Assembly (NCBI GenBank): GCA_039679375.1
Contig: JBDKVA010000118.1
Coordinates: forward strand, 1-10,368
DNA: 10,368 nt
Reading direction: 5' to 3'
DNA from: JBDKVA01 sp039679375
GTDB lineage: Bacteria > Bacillota > Clostridia > Acetivibrionales > DTU013
Shown: piece by piece, positions 1-6,228 of the stretch
How positions within the stretch are numbered: the stretch's first letter is position 1
Layout: each line of letters opens with the position of its first letter
Notes under the pieces: model-generated
Seen by the model: the letters and a program-made list of their open reading frames with translations, nothing else
Told to the model about the DNA's origin: nothing
The model's database searches: none
Made by a program: the position numbers and the translations under genes

Positions 1-267
1 TGTCGACTTACTTCTACAAGCGTAACCCGTGTAGTTGACTCTAATCAGGCATCCTTGCGGCACACGAAAGTGATTGCTTACCGTTGCTTCCTTCCGAACC
101 TGGCGGAGTTCACAGGCTTTCGTTGCGCAAGACCCAATTTTCATCGCCACTTGCATGGAGCAGACCCTACAAAAGTAAAGCCTCGAACAGGCATTCAACC
201 CTGCTGCAGCGGATTGCAGGTGCAGGGCACCGCTACCTCCCCGTCTAGCACGGCCAAAGATTGACTC
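1..267 (-). ncRNA. ffs: Signal recognition particle RNA, large (Alu-containing) form, 3' end cut by the window edge
   Basis: This is the RNA scaffold of the signal recognition particle. It binds Ffh and directs ribosomes making membrane and secreted proteins to the translocase. Read on the minus strand, the 5' part carries the Alu-domain signature GCTAGACGGGGAGGTAGCGG, followed by the G-rich and C-rich blocks of the Bacillus scRNA type. The S-domain core is seen as CGGAAGGAAGC (plus-strand 86-96), with the GGAA tetraloop of helix 8 and the adjacent asymmetric loop that binds Ffh. GTGTGCCGCAAGGATGCCTG follows, as in other bacterial SRP RNAs. The transcript probably starts near 266-268, seven bases after the -10 box. 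By recalled comparison with B. subtilis scRNA, about 15-20 bases of the 3' strand lie before position 1. The Alu domain is typical of Firmicutes and absent from the short E. coli 4.5S RNA. Any reading frame across this stretch is spurious. Confidence 0.95.
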
Positions 268-273
268 TTACCT

Positions 274-302
274 ATTATACTCAATATGCGGAATCTTATC
301 AA
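274..302 (-). promoter_or_regulatory. Sigma-A-type promoter of the SRP RNA
   Basis: On the minus strand a -35 box TTGATA (297-302) and a perfect -10 box TATAAT (274-279) are separated by 17 bases. Initiation is expected near 266-268, just before the conserved 5' end of the SRP RNA. The near-consensus form fits a strong constitutive housekeeping RNA promoter. Confidence 0.85.
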
Positions 303-359
303 CATATTTCAATCCTGGTTTGCAAGTAATTTCTGGCAGTCGATTTTTGGCAAAAAAAT

Positions 360-408
360 AAAGCACTTGATAAATATTTATAAATAATACCGATAATATA
401 AGTGCTTT
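360..408 (+). promoter_or_regulatory. Inverted repeat flanking a possible promoter upstream of a small ORF
   Basis: AAAGCACTT (360-368) and AAGTGCTTT (400-408) are a perfect 9-bp inverted repeat around a 31-base AT-rich centre. The centre begins with TTGATA (367-372) and contains GATAAT (392-397), a possible -35/-10 pair with a long 19-base spacer. The repeat arms would bracket that promoter as an operator might. They could instead form a stem-loop with an AT-rich loop. No T-run follows, so an intrinsic terminator is unlikely. Confidence 0.35.
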
Positions 409-458
409 ACTAAATAATATGAAATCAGCCATAGTCTATATTAAAAGGAGGAACAAAA

Positions 459-524
459 ATGAAAAATAGTATTATTGGCTGTGGCAATTTTATTGTACCA
501 CTATTTACTAAAAAGTTATATTAA
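459..524 (+). CDS. Candidate 21-residue small protein
   Basis: A 21-codon frame begins at ATG 459, seven bases after a perfect AGGAGG (446-451), and ends at TAA 522-524. The peptide begins MKNSIIGCGNFIV and ends in two lysines, leucine and tyrosine. It is hydrophobic in the middle, has one cysteine at residue 8 and a basic tail. I recognise no family. It lies alone between the divergent SRP promoter and the 3' end of the kelch-protein gene, preceded by an inverted repeat and a possible promoter. It could be a short secreted or membrane peptide, a leader peptide, or the remnant 5' end of a decayed gene. The ribosome binding site is the only strong evidence for translation; codon use in so short a frame says little. 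Confidence 0.35.
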   Translation: MKNSIIGCGNFIVPLFTKKLY

Positions 525-568
525 ATTTCTGTAACAAATCAGTGAACAAATGGATAAAATGCCACCTT

Positions 569-3286
569 TCATTCGAATATAAACCGCTCTACGGTATCAT
601 AAACAGTACATGCACCAATATCTCTTCCGCCTATTACGTATATACTGCCGTTTACATATTCCGCTCCGTGAGAACTCTTAGCCATAGGTAATGAAACACC
701 TGCCGACCATGTATCTGTCCCGGTGTCATACACATTCATATAATTATAAGTGGATCCGTTAAAACTTCCGCCAATTAAGTATATTTTTTCTTCTACCGCT
801 ATTGCTTTAGCATCACTTACAATGCACGCGTTGTATGGTTGGCTATATGTCCATGTATCGGTGACAGGATCGTATATTAGGAAGAAAGAACCCCCAAAGA
901 CATATATCTTTCCGTTCACTGCTGCTGAGGTACACCAGGCAAGATCAATAGGCATGCTTGCTTTTGCCGTCCATGTATCGGTTGCAGGATCATATTCTTC
1001 TACTGCATGTGATTGCCTGCACATATCATCCAAACCGCCTACGGCATATATCTTTCCGTTTACAACCGAGGCCGTAAGCCTGCACCTTGCAGTAGGCATA
1101 CTTGCCTTTGCGGACCATGTATCCGTTGCAGGATCGTACTCTTTTACAGAATCCGTTATACAACATTCGATAGACCCGCCAATGACATATATCTTGTCAT
1201 TTACTACAGCTGATGCTCCGGATTCTATCCAGGTATCCATGTTATTTTTCGCTGTCCATGTGTCGGTTAGCGGGTCGTATTCCACTACAGTTTGATCATA
1301 GTAATCTGAACCGCCTATTGCATATATCTTGCCGTTTACAGTACCTGTCACAAATTCTGACTTTGCTGCCGGCATGTTTGATGCGGATACCCAGGTATTT
1401 GACTCGGGTTCCGGCCCGGTAGGAACAGGTATTGTCCCGTTGGCTGTTCCAAGCCAGAACGGATTTACCCTCTTTTCCGCCGCTATTCCCCATGCCGTAG
1501 CTCCGACATGCTCGCGGTGATAATAAATCCACGGGATATCTGTTGTTACATCAAACCCTGTGGTCAGCCCGCCTATATCGGAAGCGTACAGAGCGCCATT
1601 TGAAGCTCTTCCGGCGTTTATTACGCTTAGAACATCTCCTGCTTTATCTTCCTGTTCCGTAAGCATATATGCCGTTGCCACCTGGGATGTTCCTTCGTAC
1701 CAGATGCCGTCCTTGTCGGTATTAAAGTCAAATCCCCATGAATTATCCAACTTATGGTGACCTTCCGCATAGGTCAGGCCTGCTTGATAGCTGTACGGCA
1801 GATCTAAAATTGAAAGTATCGTCCAGGTCTGTGTATCAAGCGGAACAATCTCCTCATTTGTAGTTACGCCATCCGGATCAGTTCCTGTCCAGAACTTGCC
1901 TTCAGTGCCGTCCCACATAGAAAGCACAAAGGTCTTCGCATATTGCGCACGGGTCTGCCATTTTGCCTCCCCGGTTATTTCATACAGACGTGTAAATGCG
2001 GCATACAGGTCGAGGTTATGTTCGGTGGACTTGAAAGTAAGATTCGGAAATTCAGGACCTGGTTCCCAGCCCTCGTAGCCTCCCATATATCCGCCATTGC
2101 CTCTTGTATCTCTCATTTTTTCTTCAATAAAGTTACCCATTCGTTCAACTGCAGTAAGATACCGGCTTCCGCCCTCGATCTGGTAATATGAAAGAAGCGC
2201 CAGCATAGCCCATGCCATGTTGCCTGTATTTGAACTCACACAATATTGGTCTTCATACCAGTTGGTATAAGAAGTATCCCACCAGCCAGGCATTCTCACC
2301 GTACCTGATACCCCGTTTGGTGTCCAGCCCGGAGGAAGTATCAGTTCTCCCGCCTGATAACCGTTTCTAAGTCTTCCGTCAGTGTAGTAGCGGTCATGGT
2401 TCTGTGCATAAACAAGTGCATCAGCTATCAGCCCTGCTCTTTCGTTTTCGCCATCTGCAAGGAAGGCTATAATAGCCATTGCGTTGTCATAAGTGTATGC
2501 CACATTGCGACATATAGAGTCAAATTCGTAGCTTGAATTTTGAGCCTTATAGCTTACAAGCAGACGCGGTTCATCCAGCCGTGGCTTGTCAAACTGGATG
2601 TCATCGATATAGAAGGTAATATCCTGATTACAATTCCGAGCATCATTTGTCACCCAGCCAAACCCGCCAAGGACATAGCTCAGGTCATAGCCCGTCAGCG
2701 GAATACTGTAGGGTGTCCAGTAATCGTTAAGTGTCACATAACCGAGTGATATCTTCGGAGAAGAATCCGGGTATGGGTTTGTCGGCTCTCCGGTATTGGA
2801 ATTTCTGCCGACGCCAGCGCAGAAAAATTCGACACTTTCTCCGCCAACGGCTCCTTTTGCCCAGAATGTCAGCTCCGTTGCCCCGGTCAAATCAATACCT
2901 GCATTAGGGGTGTTGCCCCAATTAAGGCTTGGAATTCTCTCGCTGCCCTGCAGTTGGCCGTTCATAAAGTACCAGCCGCCCCAATTTGGGGATATGCCAC
3001 AGGTATAGCTGGCTTGAATGCATGTTAACCCTGAATGGACATCCTGCGTATAATTCTCAATTATAGTCGGCGCATGACCAATCATTCCTTTTGCACTGAA
3101 GTTGTTGCCTGCTGCAAAGGCATCGGTGTAAACATCATAAGTATTGTGGAATTGATCCATTACAGATGCAAGATAATCCGTACCGGACAAAGTGCCGTCT
3201 GCCGCAGCAATAGGAACATTTATGCCACTGATTAATAAGCAAATCAAGATTGTCATAGAAAGATAACGCAATAACCTCTTTTTCAT
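569..3286 (-). CDS. Secreted multidomain protein: beta-sandwich, alpha/alpha-barrel glycosidase-like domain and six-bladed kelch propeller
   Basis: The 905-residue product starts at ATG 3286 with GGGAGG seven bases upstream. Residues 1-29 are a classical signal peptide (KKR, hydrophobic core, probable cut after the AAA before Asp30). Residues about 50-235 look like a carbohydrate-binding or jelly-roll domain, with a TELTFWAKG strand and an ITFYIDDIQF end as in CBM-type modules. Residues about 245-605 are helical with recurring aromatic/Gly segments (NVAYTYDNAMA, STEHNLDLYAAF, DTQTW, GTSQVATAY), suggesting a six-hairpin (alpha/alpha)6 glycosidase-type fold. No catalytic pair can be named. From 630 there are six kelch repeats with (G/E/D)KIYxxGG-like motifs near 652, 697, 744, 792, 833 and 880, each followed by YDPxTDTW-like segments; six should close one propeller. 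No anchor (LPXTG, SLH, dockerin) is visible, so the protein is probably released. It lies 62 bases after the DUF2461 stop and may be the last gene of the sigma-factor operon. Glycan binding or degradation is inference. Confidence 0.85.
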   Translation of the reverse strand: MKKRLLRYLSMTILICLLISGINVPIAAADGTLSGTDYLASVMDQFHNTYDVYTDAFAAGNNFSAKGMIGHAPTIIENYTQDVHSGLTCIQASYTCGISPNWGGWYFMNGQLQGSERIPSLNWGNTPNAGIDLTGATELTFWAKGAVGGESVEFFCAGVGRNSNTGEPTNPYPDSSPKISLGYVTLNDYWTPYSIPLTGYDLSYVLGGFGWVTNDARNCNQDITFYIDDIQFDKPRLDEPRLLVSYKAQNSSYEFDSICRNVAYTYDNAMAIIAFLADGENERAGLIADALVYAQNHDRYYTDGRLRNGYQAGELILPPGWTPNGVSGTVRMPGWWDTSYTNWYEDQYCVSSNTGNMAWAMLALLSYYQIEGGSRYLTAVERMGNFIEEKMRDTRGNGGYMGGYEGWEPGPEFPNLTFKSTEHNLDLYAAFTRLYEITGEAKWQTRAQYAKTFVLSMWDGTEGKFWTGTDPDGVTTNEEIVPLDTQTWTILSILDLPYSYQAGLTYAEGHHKLDNSWGFDFNTDKDGIWYEGTSQVATAYMLTEQEDKAGDVLSVINAGRASNGALYASDIGGLTTGFDVTTDIPWIYYHREHVGATAWGIAAEKRVNPFWLGTANGTIPVPTGPEPESNTWVSASNMPAAKSEFVTGTVNGKIYAIGGSDYYDQTVVEYDPLTDTWTAKNNMDTWIESGASAVVNDKIYVIGGSIECCITDSVKEYDPATDTWSAKASMPTARCRLTASVVNGKIYAVGGLDDMCRQSHAVEEYDPATDTWTAKASMPIDLAWCTSAAVNGKIYVFGGSFFLIYDPVTDTWTYSQPYNACIVSDAKAIAVEEKIYLIGGSFNGSTYNYMNVYDTGTDTWSAGVSLPMAKSSHGAEYVNGSIYVIGGRDIGACTVYDTVERFIFE
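590..1340 (-). repeat. Kelch-repeat coding region with visible DNA-level repetition
   Basis: On the plus strand near-identical blocks recur: CCATGTATCGGT-type sequence begins at about 851, 971, 1115 and 1256 (the last two diverged, as CCATGTATCCGTT and CCATGTGTCGGTT), followed by a GGATCGTAT-like block. The spacings of 120, 144 and 141 bases are whole codon multiples and match the protein repeat period. They encode the YDPATDTWxAKxSMP linker between blades, which suggests growth by internal duplication. Confidence 0.75.
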
Positions 3287-3350
3287 TGTACTACCTCCCA
3301 GAAAAAATTATCCCCAATAAATTTTAGGAGACGTCTGATTTAAATATAAA

Positions 3351-4088
3351 TCAGGAAGGCCGTTTTTGAGATTCACTGATTTTGCTGGATTGTTCACTTT
3401 TTTTACTAAAACCAGCTGGCATTTGAAAGCCATCTAAAGCTTCGTTCAGGAATGAATTAAAGGACTGCATTTTTATAAAAATTGCAGCGGCACAAGAGAT
3501 AAAATCTGCATCCAGCAACTGTTGATCCGAGACAGGATACTCCAGATACCAACTCTTATTTTTTATGTATTCAGCCTGCGGATGAGCAGGGTCGTACCCG
3601 TTCGGCATATTTTTCAATGCGGTTCCTTTCACAGTAAATATCTCCGTGAAGGCGGGCGCAGATATAATCTGCTGCCACTCGTCGCCATGCGTGACAATAT
3701 GGTCCCGCACCATTGCGGTCGCGTTCTTAAACATGTCTGCGAACAGTCCGCCGCCGAGGAAAGAGCGATTACCCGGTTTGATCATAATGTAGCAGCCTAC
3801 CGGGATCGGCAGCTTGCCCTTAGAGGAAATATGAGCGCGGAATGCGGGATTATATGGAGCTTTATCATGACTAAACCGGGTATCCCGTACTAGCTTGAAT
3901 GTCAAATCTTTTGGCTCTAATAGGGGAATGCGGCTGTCACACTCTTTGAGCTTCAGCATCAGAAGTCTAATGAGTTCTTCAAACGACTGATTGGCCCGCG
4001 CTAACTTTTGTTTGTTTGCGTGATACCAATCCCGGTTGTTGTTTTGTTCCAGCTCGGTAAGGAAATCCAGAATGGTCTCCATGTTCAT
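3351..4088 (-). CDS. DUF2461 (TIGR02453) family protein
   Basis: The product, about 245 residues, belongs to the DUF2461 family, whose biochemical role is not established to my knowledge. Family marks are the N-terminal FLxELxxNNxRDWYxxNK block (residues 9-26), the core DTRFSHDKAPYNPAFRA (about 69-85) and FLGGGLF (about 110-116). It has no signal peptide or membrane segment, so it should be cytoplasmic. ATG 4088 is preferred because AGGAGG (4096-4101) lies seven bases upstream. A GTG at 4091 leaves only four bases, and an ATG at 4082 leaves thirteen. With the 4088 start, the sigma gene's TGA overlaps by one base (TGATG), so translation of the two is probably coupled. The Ser/Lys-rich tail (about 229-245) is probably disordered. 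Confidence 0.85.
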   Translation of the reverse strand: MNMETILDFLTELEQNNNRDWYHANKQKLARANQSFEELIRLLMLKLKECDSRIPLLEPKDLTFKLVRDTRFSHDKAPYNPAFRAHISSKGKLPIPVGCYIMIKPGNRSFLGGGLFADMFKNATAMVRDHIVTHGDEWQQIISAPAFTEIFTVKGTALKNMPNGYDPAHPQAEYIKNKSWYLEYPVSDQQLLDADFISCAAAIFIKMQSFNSFLNEALDGFQMPAGFSKKSEQSSKISESQKRPS

Positions 4089-4945
4089 CACATCACCTCC
4101 TGCCCGTTGAGTACAGCAGAAAAGCTTTTTGATGCTATTAAATCACGAATCCATACCGTAACATTCTGTGACGAATGATAGGCGGGAAGGCTGGCAAAGA
4201 CCTGTGAAAGCTCGTCTAGCTGCTCCATAACATCGGTGCAGTTAACAATATCTTTATAGCCGCACGATTTCATAGATTGATAGCTAAGCCTGGCAGGGTC
4301 AATGCGATGACTTGCAATGGCGTAATTGATTTTCCGTTTGCAGGAACAGACCCCTGTGCCGCTCAAGCCGCAATACTCACTCAGGAAAGCTGCCATTTTC
4401 CTGCGGATGCGGGATAGACTCTGTCGGTACGCTTCCGGAGTGCTCCCTAAAATGTCTGCTGCGATCCGGCTGTCCAGACGGAACATTGTTCCTAAAATAT
4501 AGATGCAACGGCTTTCCGCGTCCAGACATTGAAGCATAACATTGCTGCATGAGAGCTTGAGTTCCTGCTCCAGCAGCGCCTGCTCCACACCGCCGCTCAT
4601 ATCAGGCACATCCTTTTCCGTGCCGGAGAGGATATCCTCCCCATAGGCTTCAAAACTCAGGGGGCGCTTTGAAAACATCCCTTTTTGATAGCTGCACAGG
4701 TGATTGACCGCAATCCGGAACACCCACGTAGTCAGACTGCTCTCCTGACGAAAGACAGCCAGACGGGTCATGACTTTAATCAAAATTTCCTGCGTCGCGT
4801 CCTCGGCGTCCGGTATCGTTCCCAACATGCGCAGAGACAAATTGAAAATCATATCCTCAATACTGCTCAGAATTATTTCGAGTGCTTTCTGATTGCCGGA
4901 TACCGCTTCCTGAATAATTTGTTTTTCATTCTCTAAATGATTCAT
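4088..4945 (-). CDS. ECF-type sigma-70 family RNA polymerase sigma factor with a Cys-containing C-terminal extension
   Basis: The 285-residue product directs RNA polymerase to a specific promoter set. Region 2 is at about 25-90, with the DAEDATQEILIKVMTRL core-binding helix (46-62) and WVFRIAVNHL (74-83). Region 4 is at about 130-184, with the helix-turn-helix RIAADILGSTPEAYRQSLSR before a basic end. Regions 1.1 and 3 are missing, as in ECF factors. At 285 residues it is about 100 longer than a minimal ECF factor. The extension (186-285) contains C192, C200, C202, C228 and C236, with C-x7-C-x-C followed by basic residues. I recall similar CGL...CxC tails in some Firmicutes and Bacteroidota sigma factors, but this is from memory. 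The tail may bind metal or sense redox and replace an anti-sigma factor. GGAGGTG (4951-4957) lies five bases before ATG 4945. The DUF2461 gene overlaps the stop codon. No anti-sigma gene is adjacent. Target genes are unknown. Confidence 0.88.
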   Translation of the reverse strand: MNHLENEKQIIQEAVSGNQKALEIILSSIEDMIFNLSLRMLGTIPDAEDATQEILIKVMTRLAVFRQESSLTTWVFRIAVNHLCSYQKGMFSKRPLSFEAYGEDILSGTEKDVPDMSGGVEQALLEQELKLSCSNVMLQCLDAESRCIYILGTMFRLDSRIAADILGSTPEAYRQSLSRIRRKMAAFLSEYCGLSGTGVCSCKRKINYAIASHRIDPARLSYQSMKSCGYKDIVNCTDVMEQLDELSQVFASLPAYHSSQNVTVWIRDLIASKSFSAVLNGQEVM

Positions 4946-5099
4946 TTATACACCTCCACTTAGTTAGACATAAAAAATGGAATAGTGTGACAAGCTCCAT
5001 AAAATTTATTTTGATCTCCAATACAGGGATACAAATTCAGAATACCACATTTATAAACAAAAAGAACCATACAAAAGTAAATTTCAAGGAGGACGTCCG

Positions 5100-5147
5100 G
5101 TGAAACAAACCAGACCGCCGCCCATATGCAAGGTTCGGCTCTTGTAA
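5100..5147 (+). CDS. Candidate 15-codon mini-ORF
   Basis: AAGGAGG (5086-5092) stands seven bases before GTG 5100, which opens 15 codons ending at TAA 5145-5147. The encoded peptide is basic and proline-rich (KQTRPPPICK core, one cysteine). The Shine-Dalgarno overlaps the palindrome GGACGTCC (5091-5098). No promoter is evident just upstream. It could be a leader peptide, a fragment of something lost, or chance. I recognise no family. Confidence 0.2.
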   Translation: MKQTRPPPICKVRLL

Positions 5148-5246
5148 AGTTATCCAACATTATGATAGAGTAAACAGTAGAGCTATTTATGATATATTTT
5201 ACATAGTAAATAACTAATGTAAGAATAATGTGTGCAATTTACCGTA

Positions 5247-5255
5247 TGTTATAAT
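5247..5255 (+). promoter_or_regulatory. Extended -10 promoter for the AIM24-galU transcript
   Basis: TGT followed by a perfect TATAAT (5250-5255) forms an extended -10 element. The -35 region at 17 bases (AATGTG) is poor, which extended -10 promoters tolerate. Initiation near 5262 would leave a leader of about 140 bases before ATG 5403. Confidence 0.6.
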
Positions 5256-5273
5256 GTGGTGTAATAGTAAGTA

Positions 5274-5335
5274 ACTTATTGCTGCGAAATTGCAATAAAA
5301 AATAAGGAAATATTTTCATATTCGCGGCAATAAGT
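5274..5335 (+). promoter_or_regulatory. Leader hairpin, 15-bp stem
   Basis: ACTTATTGCTGCGAA (5274-5288) pairs with TTCGCGGCAATAAGT (5321-5335) with a single G-U pair, leaving a 32-base AT-rich loop. It lies in the expected 5' leader just after the transcription start. No T-run follows, so it is not an ordinary terminator. It could stabilise the RNA, serve as an operator in DNA form, or be part of a structured control element. Confidence 0.5.
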
Positions 5336-5348
5336 ACATTCGTTGGGT

Positions 5349-5366
5349 TGTGGGCGTTAGCCCACA
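5349..5366 (+). promoter_or_regulatory. Leader hairpin, 7-bp stem with GTTA loop
   Basis: TGTGGGC (5349-5355) and GCCCACA (5360-5366) form a GC-rich 7-bp stem closed by a GTTA tetraloop. It sits 23 bases before the GGGGAGGTG ribosome binding site at 5389. It is not followed by T residues. It is the second of two tandem stems in the leader, and I match it to no known riboswitch class. Confidence 0.5.
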
Positions 5367-5402
5367 TTAGTATGTGGTCAAATTACTTGGGGAGGTGTCT
5401 TG

Positions 5403-6158
5403 ATGGCGGATATTATAGAATACAGGATCTGTGGCGACGACATGCAAATGGTGGAGATCGAGCTGGATCCCGGTGAAGCGGTCAGGGGCGAAGTCGGGGC
5501 AATGCTGTATATGGAAAAGGGAATTGTGATGCAGACGTCCACCGGCGGGGGATTATTCAACGGGTTCAAGAGGATGGTGACCGGTGAGAGTTTTTTCATA
5601 ACAACTTTCTTCAATAATAGCGGATTGAAAAGCAAAGTAGGATTTGCTGCGCCCTATCCGGGAAAGATCATACCTGTTGACTTATCCATGCATGGAGGTA
5701 CATTCCTGTGCCAGAAGGACGCCTTTTTGTGTGCTGCCCGGGGCATAGAAATAGAGGTGGCATTCACAAAACGCCTCGGTGCGGGGTTCTTCGGCGGAGA
5801 AGGCTTTATATTGCAAAGGCTTCAGGGCGATGGCCTGAGTTTCCTTCATGCAGGCGGCACCATACTACAGCGGGAGCTTGCACCCGGCGAAATGCTGCGT
5901 GTCGATACAGGCTGCCTTGTAGGGTTTGATGAATCCGTTAGCTATGATATACAATTTGTAGGCGGTTTCAAAAATGCATTGTTTGGCGGTGAAGGACTTT
6001 TCCTTGCATGTGTATCAGGACCGGGTACGGTATATCTTCAGACTCTGCCGTTGGCAAGGCTTGCTGACAGGCTGCATTCCGCGGCGATAGGACATACGGG
6101 ACAGACCAGAAACACAGGCGGCATAGGCGGTGATATAATAGGAAGCCTATTCAGGTAA
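5403..6158 (+). CDS. AIM24 family protein (DUF124, TIGR00266 type)
   Basis: The 251-residue product is an AIM24/DUF124 family member, a beta-rich Gly-rich fold found across bacteria and related to yeast mitochondrial AIM24. Its molecular role in bacteria is not settled. Family marks are LDPGEAVRGEVGAMLYM near the N-terminus, GGGLFNGFKRMVTGESFF (about 49-66), FFGGEGFILQRLQGDG in the middle, and the repeated FGGEGLFLACVSGPG near the C-terminus. These internal FGGEG echoes suggest duplicated beta units. No signal peptide or membrane span is seen. ATG 5403 is chosen over the in-frame TTG at 5400 because GGAGG (5391-5395) then lies seven bases away. It is followed after 70 bases by galU in the same direction with no terminator, so the two are probably cotranscribed. 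Confidence 0.88.
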   Translation: MADIIEYRICGDDMQMVEIELDPGEAVRGEVGAMLYMEKGIVMQTSTGGGLFNGFKRMVTGESFFITTFFNNSGLKSKVGFAAPYPGKIIPVDLSMHGGTFLCQKDAFLCAARGIEIEVAFTKRLGAGFFGGEGFILQRLQGDGLSFLHAGGTILQRELAPGEMLRVDTGCLVGFDESVSYDIQFVGGFKNALFGGEGLFLACVSGPGTVYLQTLPLARLADRLHSAAIGHTGQTRNTGGIGGDIIGSLFR

Positions 6159-6176
6159 AAGAAAGAATCGGTAATT

Positions 6177-6195
6177 GCTGCAATAAGATTGCAGC
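6177..6195 (+). promoter_or_regulatory. Small hairpin between the AIM24-family gene and galU
   Basis: GCTGCAAT (6177-6184) and ATTGCAGC (6188-6195) are a perfect 8-bp inverted repeat with a 3-base AAG centre. No T-run follows, so it is more likely an RNA processing or stability element within a joint transcript than a terminator. Confidence 0.35.
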
Positions 6196-6228
6196 CTTCA
6201 TGTTCGAAGCTGAAAGGGGGAGATTGAA

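Larger units (their letters stand above)
268..568. other. AT-rich spacer between the SRP RNA and the kelch-protein gene
   Basis: The stretch holds the SRP promoter (minus), the 360-408 inverted repeat and the 459-524 mini-ORF (plus). Downstream of the kelch-protein stop (read on minus from 568) I see no clear stem followed by a T-run, so the end of that transcript is undefined. Nothing else is recognisable. Confidence 0.6.
4946..5402. other. Divergent intergenic region between the sigma-factor and AIM24-family genes
   Basis: This 457-base AT-rich stretch must hold promoters for both directions. Seen in it are a mini-ORF with a strong ribosome binding site (5100-5147), an imperfect 9-bp inverted repeat (5181-5189 with 5207-5215), an extended -10 promoter (5247-5255), and two hairpins (5274-5335 and 5349-5366) in the likely AIM24 leader. 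I could not identify a convincing sigma-A promoter for the sigma-factor gene. A TTGTCA on the minus strand (4988-4993) lacks a good -10 partner at 17 bases. A non-sigma-A, possibly self-recognised, promoter is therefore possible. Confidence 0.6.

Noticed and set aside
55..264. Plus-strand 69-residue frame across the left end
   Set aside because: It is antisense to the SRP RNA, whose conserved core and promoter explain the sequence fully.
750..1295. Plus-strand 181-residue frame opposite the kelch region
   Set aside because: It is a shadow of the repeated kelch codons on the other strand (its own repeats mirror them) and has no ribosome binding site.
3335..3354. Hairpin CTGATTTA/TAAATCAG at the DUF2461 stop as a terminator before the kelch gene
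   Set aside because: The stem is AT-rich and, read on the minus strand, is followed by ACGTCTCC rather than Ts, so termination is unlikely.
5086..5145. Resemblance of ACGTCCGGT plus GC-rich inverted pieces to part of a group II intron
   Set aside because: Only a few short words match. There is no reverse transcriptase/maturase gene and no recognisable domain V, so the resemblance is probably accidental.
4960..5160. Minus-strand 66-residue frame beginning MLDNFTRAEPCIW
   Set aside because: It has no ribosome binding site, a composition typical of translated AT-rich spacer, and overlaps the region expected to hold the sigma-gene promoter.
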